DNA from: Pseudomonas jinjuensis
GTDB lineage: Bacteria; Pseudomonadota; Gammaproteobacteria; Pseudomonadales; Pseudomonadaceae
DNA length: 64,000 nt
Assembly: GCF_900103845.1 (NCBI RefSeq)
Contig: NZ_FNIJ01000006.1
Location: 248,001-312,000 of the forward strand
Direction of reading: 5' to 3'
Shown: piece after piece, positions 11,582 through 22,110 of the stretch
How the letters are laid out: each line of letters begins with the position of its first letter
How positions within the stretch are numbered: the stretch's first letter is position 1
Made by a program: the position numbers and the translations under genes
The notes under the pieces: generated by a model
Told to the model about the DNA's origin: nothing
What the model saw: the letters and a program-made list of their open reading frames with translations, nothing else
The model's database searches: none

Positions 11582-12519
11582 TGCGGCGGGCTTCCCTGGG
11601 CGCGCATGGACAAGGCGATCCGTTCGGCGGTACCGCTGGGAATCTCGCCGACCACGGTGACCATGGTGCCGCCATCGCCGGGCACTCGCTTGGAGACTAC
11701 GGCGGTGGGGCCGAGCTGGGTGCGAATCTCGTCGACCCGGGCGCCGTGCAGGGGTTCGAGGAATACCGAGAAGCGCGCGAGACCGTCGGCGTAGGCCAGG
11801 CACACCACTTGGTCCTCCGATACCGGACTGCGCCACTGGTAGGTGTTGTCGAGGACGAAGCCCGGCGGCACCCATTCCGTATGCCAGGCGGTCTTCACGC
11901 TCTCCTGGCGGGATTCGCGCACCGCCTTGCATTCGGCGGAAGGCTGCAGCTGCGCATCCTCGGGCGGGGACAGACGCAACTGGGTGAACTGCAGGCGTTC
12001 GAGCAGCTGCCCCTTTTCGTTCAGCAGCAGCGACTTGAGCGGTAGCCCGGTTTCCTTGTCGAGATACAGCTCGAAGCCATAGCGATGCTGGTCACGCGGA
12101 TTGACCGACAGCACCACGACGGAACGTCCGGCGATGCGCGACTCGCCCGCCACGCGCATGTCGTACCAGGAAGCCAGCTCATCCGGATTCAGCTTGCGCG
12201 CCGGCCACAGGTCGCTGCTGCCCATCTGCTGGGCAATGCCGCCGCCAACGCACTCGGTGGAATCATTGACCCGCACCACTTCCTGGCGCGGACCATCGAG
12301 CTGCAGCAGGCGCTGGCGCACCGTGCCGTCACTGTCGACGCGGTGCCAGACCTCATGGGTGGAGAATGCGCCACTGCGCTCGTAAACGAAGGTTCCCTGG
12401 TAACTCTGCTGACCATCCGCCTGGGAAAGGCGTTTGATCCAGTCCAACGCATCGGCGGCCTGCACCGGCATCGCCAGCAGACCGCCAATAAGAAAGAACG
12501 ACAGGGATATGCCGCGCAT
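11578..12519 (-). CDS. mucB: Sigma factor AlgU regulatory protein MucB (RseB)
   Basis: 313 residues with a Sec signal peptide ending at VQA (residue 21). MucB is a periplasmic protein that binds the periplasmic domain of MucA and protects it from AlgW cleavage; it senses lipid or LPS intermediates. The lipoprotein-carrier-like N-terminal domain is recognisable from ALDWIKRLSQADGQQSYQG and the following FVYERSG. It starts 20 bases after mucA and overlaps mucC, in the expected operon order. Confidence 0.95.
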   Translation of the reverse strand: MRGISLSFFLIGGLLAMPVQAADALDWIKRLSQADGQQSYQGTFVYERSGAFSTHEVWHRVDSDGTVRQRLLQLDGPRQEVVRVNDSTECVGGGIAQQMGSSDLWPARKLNPDELASWYDMRVAGESRIAGRSVVVLSVNPRDQHRYGFELYLDKETGLPLKSLLLNEKGQLLERLQFTQLRLSPPEDAQLQPSAECKAVRESRQESVKTAWHTEWVPPGFVLDNTYQWRSPVSEDQVVCLAYADGLARFSVFLEPLHGARVDEIRTQLGPTAVVSKRVPGDGGTMVTVVGEIPSGTAERIALSMRAQGSPPQ

Positions 12520-12539
12520 ACCGCTCCTTAAGATTGCAA

Positions 12540-13121
12540 TCAGCGGCTTTCCAGGCTCGCGGCGCGCGCATAAGGCAGAGCGCTGTCAGTGCCCTCCGAC
12601 GACTGCTGGGCGTGCTGACGGAGATAACCCGGAAGACGCTGCTCATGCCAGCTCTGGCCGGCCTGGGCACTGGTGTTGGTCTGCGGCGCGCCTTCGTCCG
12701 AGTTGAAGCTGGCCAGAACCGCCGGACCCTGTACCTGAGGAACAGCGACCTGCGGAGTGGCGCCCTGCTGAGCCAGGCTGGGCGCGACGCTCTCGTCCTG
12801 ATGGTATAGACGAACACCTGCCAGTACGGCCAGCGTCACCGAGGCGGCGACGGCCAGACGGCCAAGATTCTTCCACGGATTGCGGGAACTGCGGGCCGGC
12901 GTGGCTTCATCGGCGATAGCCGCGGAAACCGCCGTGGCGATATCCAGCTTGGGCAGCACCATCTCCCGGTGCATAACCGAGCGGGCAAGCTGGTAGCGGG
13001 ACCAGGTGGCACGCAATTCGGCGTCCTCGCCGCAGGCAGCGAGCACGCGACGCAGCTCGAGCTCATCCGCCTCATTATCCATGACAGCGGACAGCGATTC
13101 CTGCAGGGCTTCACGACTCAT
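12540..13121 (-). CDS. mucA: Anti-sigma factor MucA
   Basis: 193 residues, the normal length. MucA is an inner-membrane anti-sigma factor: its cytoplasmic N-terminus (MSREALQESLSAVMDNEADE) sequesters AlgU, one transmembrane helix crosses at about residues 87-105, and the periplasmic part is bound by MucB and cut by AlgW under envelope stress. The frame is complete, with no mucA22-type truncation, so the strain is predicted to be non-mucoid by this criterion. The gene starts 31 bases after algU. A longer upstream frame overlaps algU and is not the gene. Confidence 0.96.
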   Translation of the reverse strand: MSREALQESLSAVMDNEADELELRRVLAACGEDAELRATWSRYQLARSVMHREMVLPKLDIATAVSAAIADEATPARSSRNPWKNLGRLAVAASVTLAVLAGVRLYHQDESVAPSLAQQGATPQVAVPQVQGPAVLASFNSDEGAPQTNTSAQAGQSWHEQRLPGYLRQHAQQSSEGTDSALPYARAASLESR

Positions 13122-13152
13122 AGCGGTACCTCTCTTGGCTGTTGCCGCTGTA

Positions 13153-13737
13153 TCAAACATCTTCATGCAACAAGGGCTGCAAAGCCTTGTCGATCGCCTC
13201 CCGCGCACGGAATATCCGTGAGCGGACCGTTCCCACCGGGCATTGCATCACGGTGGCAATATCTTCGTAACTCAGCCCCTCGAACTCGCGCAGTGTCAGC
13301 GCGGTGCGAAGGTCCTCGGGCAGCTGCTGGATGGTTCGATGGACGGTTTCCTCGATTTCATCCCGCAACATGGCCCTTTCCGGCGACTCGATATCCTTCA
13401 GGGCGTGATCGCCTTCGAAGAACTCGGCATCCTCGGCAGTCACATCGCTATCCGGGGGTCGCCGACCGCGGGCTACCAGATGGTTCTTCGCGGTATTGAT
13501 GGCTATGCGGTACAACCACGTATAAAAAGCACTGTCGCCGCGGAAGTTGCCCAAGGCGCGATACGCCTTGATGAACGCTTCCTGCGCAACATCCTGGGCC
13601 TCCTGGGCGTCATGCACGAAACGCACGATCAGCCCCAGAATCTTGTGCTGATACTTCAACACCAGAAGATCGAAGGCGCGCTTGTCTCCGCGCTGCACTC
13701 GCTCGACCAGTTGTTGATCCTGTTCCTGGGTCAGCAT
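13153..13737 (-). CDS. algU: ECF sigma factor AlgU (RpoE/sigma22)
   Basis: 194 residues. AlgU directs transcription of envelope-stress genes and alginate biosynthesis. Region 2 is visible as LKYQHKILGLIVRF, EAQDVAQEAFIKAYRAL and FYTWLYRIAINTAKN; region 4 as LREFEGLSYEDIA and GTVRSRIFRAREAI. It heads the algU-mucABCD operon and is preceded by the conserved AlgU-type promoter, so it is autoregulated. The upstream in-frame extension has no ribosome site; the chosen ATG has AGGAG 7 bases before it. Confidence 0.97.
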   Translation of the reverse strand: MLTQEQDQQLVERVQRGDKRAFDLLVLKYQHKILGLIVRFVHDAQEAQDVAQEAFIKAYRALGNFRGDSAFYTWLYRIAINTAKNHLVARGRRPPDSDVTAEDAEFFEGDHALKDIESPERAMLRDEIEETVHRTIQQLPEDLRTALTLREFEGLSYEDIATVMQCPVGTVRSRIFRAREAIDKALQPLLHEDV

Positions 13738-13793
13738 GAAAGCTCCTCTGGAATCCTGGAGCTTTGAGCACCCTGGTGAATCGTCCTGCCAAG

Positions 13794-13820
13794 ATAGACT
13801 CGGACCTTTTGCAAAAGTTC
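13794..13820 (-). promoter_or_regulatory. AlgU-dependent promoter of algU (P1 type)
   Basis: On the minus strand GAACTT (13815-13820) and TCTAT (13794-13798) are separated by 16 bases, matching the sigma22 consensus GAACTT-N16-TCTGA. The sequence closely resembles the mapped P1 promoter of P. aeruginosa algU as I remember it. It implies positive autoregulation of the operon. Confidence 0.85.
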
Positions 13821-14047
13821 TCCCCTCCAAGCTTTGCCGCACAGTTTTTTTGCGTTGGATCAAGGTATTCATTCCACCCCCGCCTAACTCAACTGTATCG
13901 GACAGATGCCCTGGCCTTTCCGCGCGCTTCTGGCGCCGGCGGAAAGGGCCGGGACATCCTCCTTCAGAGCCAGGTTCGGCGGAAAAGTTCCGGTGATCGC
14001 GCTCCCCGCAGAAGGCGTGGAAGCACTGCGCAGCCTCAGGCGCGCGC

Positions 14048-14074
14048 TATTGTGCAGGTCCGCCGTTCTATATA
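14048..14074 (+). promoter_or_regulatory. Possible sigma70 promoter for nadB
   Basis: A strong -10 (TATACT, 14069-14074) lies about 30 bases before the nadB ATG; the best -35 (TTGTGC, 14048-14053) has a short 15-base spacer. The rest of the 365-base algU-nadB divergent region shows GC-rich dyads but no gene. Confidence 0.4.
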
Positions 14075-14102
14075 CTAGGGCGCCATTTTCTGGAATCCGG
14101 GC

Positions 14103-15716
<1,614 letters not shown>

Positions 15717-16120
15717 AGCGCAAACGGACACGCAGGCGCCGGTGCAGATCCGGCGCCAGGCTGTCCGCCGGCAGGCACACTCCCTCGCTGAACAGGCGCC
15801 CCGGGCGGCGGAAACGCAGCACGATCAGCTGTGGCAGCGCCAGGCTGTCCGGACGCAGTTGCACCCGCTGCCAGCCTGAGCGCTCGCTCCACAGCTGCCA
15901 GCCATCCAGATCGTGACGCAGGCCACCGTAGGAATCGGGAGAACGCAGCAGCACCCGGCGCGGCAGCGTCCACAGCGCGTGGGCGAGGCAGGCCAGCAGA
16001 CCGGGAAGCTGAAGGAAGGCGGGAATGGCAGCCAGCAGCAGCGAAACCACCGCCAGCGCCAGGAAGATCAGGTAGACCGCCAGCAGGCGCCGGGAAGCGC
16101 GCCAGCGGCATTCGAAGGGC

Positions 16121-16375
16121 TCAAGCCGGCTGGACACGATCCAGGATGATCTTGACGATGCGGCGCAGGTCCGGGTCCTGCGGCTCCCCACGCTGCATGA
16201 ACCAGCCGAACATGTCCTGGTCCTCGCAGTCGAGCAGCTTGCGGAAGCGCGCCTGGTCCTCGGCATCCAGCGCCGGGTAGGCCTCCTCGACGAAGGGCAG
16301 CAGCAGCACATCCAGTTCCAGCATGCCGCGACGGCTGTGCCAGGCGAGTCGTTTCAGTTCGGTTTCATCGGTCAT
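16121..16375 (-). CDS. sdhE: FAD assembly factor SdhE
   Basis: 84 residues, the family length. SdhE binds FAD and promotes covalent flavinylation of the succinate dehydrogenase and fumarate reductase flavoproteins. The essential RGxxE motif is visible as SRRGMLELD (RGMLE, residues about 14-19), and the family [10 protein letters not shown] block follows. The ATG was chosen over an upstream extension because the protein then aligns with known SdhE and has a GGAACC-type ribosome site nearby. It forms a two-gene unit with ygfX. Confidence 0.92.
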   Translation of the reverse strand: MTDETELKRLAWHSRRGMLELDVLLLPFVEEAYPALDAEDQARFRKLLDCEDQDMFGWFMQRGEPQDPDLRRIVKIILDRVQPA

Positions 16376-16470
16376 CAGCGGTTCCTCGGGGATTGCATCG
16401 GGTTTGCGCGAACGCCGGGCATCCACGAAACGGCGGCCATTATACCCATGCGCCCCGCCGCCGACACCCG

Positions 16471-16499
16471 CTGACAAGCTCCGGCGCGGGCTCTATGAT
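16471..16499 (+). promoter_or_regulatory. Predicted sigma70 promoter for ygfZ
   Basis: CTGACA (16471-16476) and TATGAT (16494-16499) with an optimal 17-base spacer, 34 bases ahead of the ygfZ start. Both elements differ from consensus by one base. Confidence 0.65.
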
Positions 16500-16532
16500 G
16501 GGTTCCCCTCCTCATTCCTCCAGCGATACCCA

Positions 16533-17468
16533 ATGGCCGACTCCGCGTTCTTCACCGTCCTGACTCACGAAGGCCTCCTCGCCGTGCGCGGCGTGGACGC
16601 TGGCAAGTTCCTCCAGGGCCAGCTGACCTGCAACCTGAACTACCTCAACGACGAGACCGCCAGCCTCGGCGGCCGTAGCAACGTGAAGGGGCGCCTGCTG
16701 TCGAGCTTCCGCATCCTGCCGCAGGGCGACGGCTACCTGCTGGCGATGGCCGCCGACCTGCTGGAAGCGCAACTGGCGGACCTGAAGAAATATGCGGTGT
16801 TCTCCAAGGTCACGCTGGGCGATGAAAGCACCGCCTGGGTGCGCTTCGGCCTGCGCGGCGGCGATGCCCTGCTGGCCGGGCTCGGCCTGCAGCTCCCGGC
16901 GGAAAGCGACCGCGTGGCGCGTGCCGGCGAACTGATCGCCGTGCGCCTCTCCGACGGCCGCGCCGAACTCTGGGCGCCGGCCGCGCAAGCCGCCGAACTG
17001 CGCAGCCGGCTGGCCGCGAAACTCCCGGAAGGCAGCCTGAACGACTGGCTGCTGGCCCAGGTCCGCGCCGGCATCGGCCAGGTCTTCGGCCCGACCCGCG
17101 AACAGTTCATCCCGCAGATGATCAACCTGCAGGCGGTCGGCGGCGTCAGCTTCAGGAAGGGCTGCTACACCGGCCAGGAAATCGTCGCGCGCATGCAGTA
17201 CCTCGGCCGCCTGAAGCGCCGCCTGCACCGCCTGGCCCTGGACGGCGAGGCCCTGCCGGAACCGGGGACCGAACTGTTCTCGCCAGTGCACGGCAGCAGC
17301 GTCGGCGAAGTGGTGCTGGCCGCGCGCAGCGAGAACTCCATCGAACTGCTCGCCGTCGTGCAGGACGACGCGGTAGCCGACAACCGCATCCGTCTGGCCG
17401 ATGAACGCCCTCTGAGCCTGCTGGACCTGCCCTATACACTCGACAGCGACCGCGAAATCCAGCGCTGA
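16533..17468 (+). CDS. ygfZ: Folate-binding Fe-S maturation protein YgfZ
   Basis: 311 residues. YgfZ is a tetrahydrofolate-dependent protein that supports iron-sulfur cluster enzymes such as MiaB under oxidative conditions. The family signature KGCYTGQEIVAR is present with the functional cysteine at residue 211. The fold is related to the glycine-cleavage T-protein. The ATG was chosen over the longer upstream frame because that frame covers the sdhE promoter region. It is divergent from sdhE, and both gene products serve cofactor assembly of respiratory enzymes. Confidence 0.93.
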   Translation: MADSAFFTVLTHEGLLAVRGVDAGKFLQGQLTCNLNYLNDETASLGGRSNVKGRLLSSFRILPQGDGYLLAMAADLLEAQLADLKKYAVFSKVTLGDESTAWVRFGLRGGDALLAGLGLQLPAESDRVARAGELIAVRLSDGRAELWAPAAQAAELRSRLAAKLPEGSLNDWLLAQVRAGIGQVFGPTREQFIPQMINLQAVGGVSFRKGCYTGQEIVARMQYLGRLKRRLHRLALDGEALPEPGTELFSPVHGSSVGEVVLAARSENSIELLAVVQDDAVADNRIRLADERPLSLLDLPYTLDSDREIQR

Positions 17469-17528
17469 GCGCACGGAACGCCCCGCAGCGCCGTGCCCGC
17501 ACGGCCGGCGCCAGAACAAGGAACGAGC

Positions 17529-18365
17529 ATGAGCAAGCTTGTCGAAACGGTACAAGAACAACTGCTGCGCGCGATCGACAACGACGACCTGGTCCTGCCC
17601 ACCCTCCCCGAAGTGGCGCTGCGCGTGCGCGAGGCGGCGGAAGACCCGGACGTCAGCATCCAGGCGCTGAGCCGGGTGATCGGCAACGACGCCGCCCTCG
17701 CCGCGCGCATCATCAAGGTGGTGAACAGCCCGCTGCTGCGCACCAGCAAGGAAATCACCGACCTGCAGACCGCCGTCAGCCGGCTCGGCATCAACTACAC
17801 CTGCAACCTCGCCACCGGCCTGGCGATGGAGCAGATGTTCCAGGCCACCTCCGACGTGGTCGACCGCAAGATGCGCGAAGCCTGGAACAAGAGCACGGAA
17901 ATCGCCGGCATCTGCCATGCATTGTGCCGCCATTTCACCCGCCTGATGCCGGACCAGGCCATGCTGGCCGGGCTGATGCACCAGATCGGCGTGCTGCCGA
18001 TCCTGACCTTCGCCGAAGAGAACAGCGAACTGCTGGCCGACTCCATCAGCCTCAACCACGTGATCGAGCGCATCCACCCGCAGGTCGGCGAGCGCATCCT
18101 CATGACCTGGGACTTCCCCGCGCCGATCGCCGCGGTTCCCGGCCAGTACCTCGACTTCCGGCGCGACTCGGCGCGGGTCGACTACGTGGACATCGTCCAG
18201 GTCGCCACCCTGCAGAGCCATCTCGGCACGCCGCATCCCTTCACCGAGCTGGACTGGTCGAGCATCCCGGCCTTCGCCAAGCTCGGCCTCGACCCGAACG
18301 CGGACCTGAAGGCCGACCAGGAGCTTTCCGCGGCGATGGACGCGGCGATGGGGATGTTGCAGTAG
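17529..18365 (+). CDS. HDOD domain protein
   Basis: 278 residues. Almost the whole protein is one HDOD domain, a degenerate HD-type fold used in bacterial signalling: LPTLPEVALRVREAAEDP at about residues 21-38, the segment IGNDAALAARIIKVVNSPLL, and ATGLAMEQMF. No output domain is fused. HDOD proteins in pseudomonads have been linked to motility and c-di-GMP-type regulation but the biochemical role is unclear. It lies 60 bases after ygfZ and could be co-transcribed. A second HDOD protein is encoded at 27059-27913. Confidence 0.88.
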   Translation: MSKLVETVQEQLLRAIDNDDLVLPTLPEVALRVREAAEDPDVSIQALSRVIGNDAALAARIIKVVNSPLLRTSKEITDLQTAVSRLGINYTCNLATGLAMEQMFQATSDVVDRKMREAWNKSTEIAGICHALCRHFTRLMPDQAMLAGLMHQIGVLPILTFAEENSELLADSISLNHVIERIHPQVGERILMTWDFPAPIAAVPGQYLDFRRDSARVDYVDIVQVATLQSHLGTPHPFTELDWSSIPAFAKLGLDPNADLKADQELSAAMDAAMGMLQ

Positions 18366-18375
18366 CAATGCGCGG

Positions 18376-18400
18376 TCGCGGGCATGGCCCGCTCCTACAG
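18376..18400. repeat. REP element
   Basis: Contains the palindrome GCGGGCATGGCCCGCTCCTAC, a Pseudomonas REP core also seen at 26261, 33881, 33920s, 39454 and 39555 in this window. It lies between convergent genes. A further AACGCGCCAGCGTT palindrome follows at about 18428-18445. Confidence 0.8.
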
Positions 18401-18498
18401 ATTCGGCAGAAACCATCCCCGCAGGGCGAATAACGCGCCAGCGTTATCCGCCACCGCATCGGCGCCGGACGCAGGAGCGTGGGAACGATGAACCCGCC

Positions 18499-19914
18499 CT
18501 ACGCCGCTGAATCGTCTTCTGCCGGGAAGCTCACCCGCACCAGCAGCCCGCCCATCTCGCCGTGGCCCAGCTCGATCCGGGCGCGGTGGGCGCGGCAGAT
18601 CTCGCCGACGATGGCCAGCCCCAGGCCAGTGCCTTCCTGGCGGCGCCGGTAGAAGCGTTCGAAGACCTTCTCGCGCTCCTCCTCGGGAATCCCCGGGCCG
18701 TCGTCCTCCACTTCCAGCACCGCCGGCGCGGCGACGCGGATGATCACGTTACCCCGCGCGTGGGCCATGGCGTTGTCCACCAGGTTGTTCAGCAGTTCGT
18801 GGAGCAGCGTCGGGTCGCCGGTGATCCAGACTTCCTGCTCCGCCTCCAGCGCCAGCGCCACGCCGCGCGCGTGGGCCAGCGGAGCCAGGACCATGCCCTG
18901 CTCGCGGGACAGCTGCGACAGGTCGATCGCCTCGCCGCCACCCTCGGCGATGGCGCGGGCGCCGCTCTCGACGCGCGCCAGGGACAGCACCCGGTTGGCC
19001 AGCACGGTCAGGCGGTCGGTGCCCTGCACCGCATCCTCCAGCGCGCTGCGCCAGGCCTGCGGCTCCTGCTCGCGCAGGCCCAGTTCCAGCCGCGCCTTGA
19101 GCGCCGCCAGCGGGGTGCGCAGCTCATGGGACGCATCGGCGATGAACTGCGACTGCCGCTCGAACAGGCCGCGCAGGCGTGCGGTGAAATGGTTGAGCGC
19201 GCCGACCAGCGGGCGCAGTTCGCGCTGCACCGCCACCTCCGGCAGCGGGCGCAGGTCGTCCGGCTGGCGCTCCTCCACCGCCTCGCGCAGGCGGTCCAGC
19301 GGGCGCAGGCCGGCGCTCACCGCGTACCACACCATCAGCAAAGCGGCCAGCGCCGACAGGCCCAGGTGCAGCAGGGTATCGCCGAGCAGGTTGCGCGCCA
19401 GCCGTTCGCGCGCGCCGAGGGTTTCCGCCACGCGGATTTCCGCCATGCCGTTGAGTTCCGGCTGGGTCACCGGCTGCAGCAGGCTGACCACCCGCACGCC
19501 CTGCCCCTGGAATTCGGCGGTATAGAAGCGCGCCAGCGCCGGATAGTCCTCGGTGCGCGGCGTGCCGTCGGGCGCCGCCGGCAGGTTCTCGTAGCCGGAG
19601 ATCAGCTGTCCGCGGGGATCGGTCACCTGGTAGAAGATGCGCCCCTCGCTGTCGAAGGCGAAGCTGTCCAGGGCGATATAGGGAATGTTGGCGCGCAGGC
19701 GGCCGTCGCGGGTGTACAGGCCGTCGGCGATGTCCCGCGCCGACGCCAGCAGGGTGCGGTCGTAGGCGGTATCGGCGGCGTGGCGGGCGCTCCAGTAGGT
19801 CGCCATGCTGCCCAGCAGCAGGAGGATCATCAGCATCCAGCCGAGACGCCAAAGCAGCCGCCCGCGCAGGCTGCCGGCGCCGAGCAGGCGCAGACGGAAA
19901 CCCGCCTCAGGCAT
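18499..19914 (-). CDS. tctE: Sensor histidine kinase TctE
   Basis: 471 residues. A membrane kinase with helices at about 24-41 and 181-199 that flank a periplasmic sensing domain. The phosphoacceptor histidine is His263 in the H-box ASHELRTPL; the ATPase motifs are NLVDNAMAHARG (N-box), DDGPGIP (G1) and GTGLGLAIV (G2). The response-regulator gene overlaps it by 8 bases. Its position next to opdH-tctCBA makes it the likely citrate/tricarboxylate sensor TctE, inferred by context. Confidence 0.88.
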   Translation of the reverse strand: MPEAGFRLRLLGAGSLRGRLLWRLGWMLMILLLLGSMATYWSARHAADTAYDRTLLASARDIADGLYTRDGRLRANIPYIALDSFAFDSEGRIFYQVTDPRGQLISGYENLPAAPDGTPRTEDYPALARFYTAEFQGQGVRVVSLLQPVTQPELNGMAEIRVAETLGARERLARNLLGDTLLHLGLSALAALLMVWYAVSAGLRPLDRLREAVEERQPDDLRPLPEVAVQRELRPLVGALNHFTARLRGLFERQSQFIADASHELRTPLAALKARLELGLREQEPQAWRSALEDAVQGTDRLTVLANRVLSLARVESGARAIAEGGGEAIDLSQLSREQGMVLAPLAHARGVALALEAEQEVWITGDPTLLHELLNNLVDNAMAHARGNVIIRVAAPAVLEVEDDGPGIPEEEREKVFERFYRRRQEGTGLGLAIVGEICRAHRARIELGHGEMGGLLVRVSFPAEDDSAA

Positions 19915-20578
19915 CCGTGGCCTCGAGCAGGTAGCCGAGGCCGCGGAAGGTGACGATGCGCACCGCGCTGCCTTCCAGCTTCTTGCGCAGGCGGTGGACG
20001 TAGATCTCGATGGCGTCGGCGCTGGCTTCCTCGTCCAGGCCGAACACCTGCCCGGCCAGCTGCTCCTTGCTCATCACCCGACCCGGCCGGGCGATCAGCG
20101 CCTCCAGCACGGCCTGCTCGCGGGAGGTCAGGCTCAGCGTCTGGCCGGCCAGGCTGAAGCGCCGCGCGTCTAGGTCGTAGACCAGCTCGCCGCAGCGCTG
20201 CTGCTGTTCGCCGCCGAGCACGCTACGGCGCAGCAGCGCCTTGACCCGCGCTTCCAGCTCGCTCAGTTCGAAGGGCTTGGCCAGGTAGTCGTCGGCGCCC
20301 AGGTTCAGCCCGTGCACGCGGTCCTTCACCTCGCCGCGGGCGGTGAGCATCAGCACCGGCAGGGTCTTGCCGCGCTCGCGCAGGCGCGCCAGCACCTGAA
20401 AGCCATCCATCCGCGGCAGGCCGACATCGAGGATCGCCAGGGCGTATTCCTCGCTGGCCAGGGCCAGGTCGGCGGATACGCCATCGCGCAGCAGGTCCAC
20501 CGTCCAGCCGGCGGATTTCAGGGCCTGGGCGACGCTATCGGCCAGCTCGGGGTGGTCTTCGACCAGGAGGATGCGCAC
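19907..20578 (-). CDS. tctD: OmpR-family response regulator TctD
   Basis: 223 residues from a GTG (product MRILLVEDH); upstream in-frame extension lacks a ribosome site. The receiver domain has acidic residues in VEDH (Asp8), the phosphoacceptor Asp51 (AILDVGLPRMDG) and the switch lysine in DDYLAKPF. The winged-helix C-terminal domain of the OmpR type follows (SLTSREQAVLEALIARPG and YVHRLRKKL). It controls the divergent tricarboxylate uptake operon by inference; see the phased repeat in the intergenic region. Confidence 0.9.
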   Translation of the reverse strand: MRILLVEDHPELADSVAQALKSAGWTVDLLRDGVSADLALASEEYALAILDVGLPRMDGFQVLARLRERGKTLPVLMLTARGEVKDRVHGLNLGADDYLAKPFELSELEARVKALLRRSVLGGEQQQRCGELVYDLDARRFSLAGQTLSLTSREQAVLEALIARPGRVMSKEQLAGQVFGLDEEASADAIEIYVHRLRKKLEGSAVRIVTFRGLGYLLEATDA

Positions 20579-20646
20579 TGAAGGTTTCTCCTCGGGCTGA
20601 GGGCATCGGGCGCGCAGTTTAACCGCCCGCACGGCGCTGTGAATTG

Positions 20647-20697
20647 GCGAAATGTGCCGAAAAGAACGCGAAAGGCAATTGAAAGCCTGGCGAAAGC
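20647..20697 (+). promoter_or_regulatory. Phased GAAA direct repeats, probable TctD operator
   Basis: Five GAAA motifs start at 20649, 20659, 20670, 20681 and 20692, that is every 10-11 bases, three of them within GCGAAA. OmpR-type regulators bind tandem half sites at this spacing, and the array sits between tctD and opdH. It could also bend the DNA. Confidence 0.55.
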
Positions 20698-20796
20698 TTA
20701 GCCCGTTAGCATCGCTGGCAGACAGCGAAGACTGTCCGGAAAGCGGGAGGCGGCGTGGCGTGCTTCCGCGACAACAACAAGAATGGAGACCACCCG

Positions 20797-22083
20797 ATGC
20801 TCACTGCCAAAATGGCTGTAGCACCCCGCATCCCCGCCCGGTTCATCCCCGCGGGCATCACCGCCGCCGCGACCTTCGCCGGCTTCGCCCCGCTCGCCCA
20901 GGCCGCCGGCTTCATCGAAGACAGCAGCGCCACCCTGCAGACCCAGAACATCTATTTCAACCGCGACTTCCGCGACGGCTCCGGCCAGTCCAAGCGCGAG
21001 GAATGGGCGCAGGGTTTCATCCTCGACTTCCAGTCCGGCTACACCCCCGGCACCATCGGCGTCGGCCTCGACGCGCTGGGCATGCTCGGCCTCAAGCTGG
21101 ATTCCAGCCCGGACCGCACCGGCTCCGGCCTGCTGCCGACCCACGACGACGGCCGCGCCGCCGACGAGTACAGCAAGCTCGGCCTGACCGCCAAGCTCAA
21201 GGCCTCGCGGACCGAGCTGAAACTCGGCACCCTGGTCCCCGACCTGCCGACCCTGCAGCCCAACGACAGCCGCCTGTTCCCGCAGACCTTCGAGGGCGGC
21301 CTGCTCAACTCCACCGACCTGCCGGGCCTGAACTTCACCGGCGGCCGCCTGGAAAAGGCCAAGGACCGCGACTCCACCGACGACCAGGACCTGGCGCTGA
21401 ACAACAAGAACCGCCGCTTCCTCGGCAGCGTAGCCGGCGAGCACTACGACCTGGCCGGCGGCGACTACCGGTTCAACGACAGCCTCACCGGCCGCTACCA
21501 CTTCGCCCAGCTCGACGAGGTCTACGACCAGCACTTCATCGGCCTGCTCGCCAGCCACAAGCTCGGCGCCGGGAAACTGAGCGCCGACCTGCGCCTGGCG
21601 ATCAGCGACGACCAGGGCGAGGCGCGCGGCGGCAAGATCGACAACCGCGCCCTCAACGGCATGTTCGCCTACGCCATCGGCGCGCACAAATTCAGCCTCG
21701 GCCTGCAGAAGATGAGCGGCGACAGCGCCTTCCCCTACATCGATGGCAGCAACCCCTACCTGGTCAACTTCGTCCAGGTCGGCGACTTCGCCGATACCGA
21801 CGAACGCTCCTGGCAGCTGCGCCACGACTTCGACTTCGCCGCCCTCGGCATCCCCGGCCTGACCCTGATGAACCGCTACATCAAGGGCGACGACGCGGAG
21901 ATCGCCGGCCTGACCGACGACGGCAAGGAATGGGAACGCAACACCGACCTCAAGTACGTGTTCCAGAGCGGCCCGCTGAAGGACCTGGCGCTGCGCCTGC
22001 GCAACGCCACCTACCGCTCCAGCTTCGCCCGCGACGCCGACGAAACGCGCTTCTATATCAGCTATTCCCTGCCGATCTGGTAA
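20797..22083 (+). CDS. opdH: Tricarboxylate porin OpdH (OprD family)
   Basis: 428 residues. An outer-membrane substrate-specific porin of the OprD family, needed for uptake of tricarboxylates such as cis-aconitate in P. aeruginosa. A long signal region ends at AQAAGFIED; the mature N-terminus GFIEDSSATLQTQNIYFNRD is the family hallmark (first residues cited). The C-terminus ends in aromatic-rich beta strands with final tryptophan SLPIW, as in other OprD porins. It heads the opdH-tctCBA operon and is divergent from the tctDE regulators. Confidence 0.93.
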   Translation: MLTAKMAVAPRIPARFIPAGITAAATFAGFAPLAQAAGFIEDSSATLQTQNIYFNRDFRDGSGQSKREEWAQGFILDFQSGYTPGTIGVGLDALGMLGLKLDSSPDRTGSGLLPTHDDGRAADEYSKLGLTAKLKASRTELKLGTLVPDLPTLQPNDSRLFPQTFEGGLLNSTDLPGLNFTGGRLEKAKDRDSTDDQDLALNNKNRRFLGSVAGEHYDLAGGDYRFNDSLTGRYHFAQLDEVYDQHFIGLLASHKLGAGKLSADLRLAISDDQGEARGGKIDNRALNGMFAYAIGAHKFSLGLQKMSGDSAFPYIDGSNPYLVNFVQVGDFADTDERSWQLRHDFDFAALGIPGLTLMNRYIKGDDAEIAGLTDDGKEWERNTDLKYVFQSGPLKDLALRLRNATYRSSFARDADETRFYISYSLPIW

Positions 22084-22110
22084 ACCGATAACAACAAGAG
22101 GAAATCCGCC

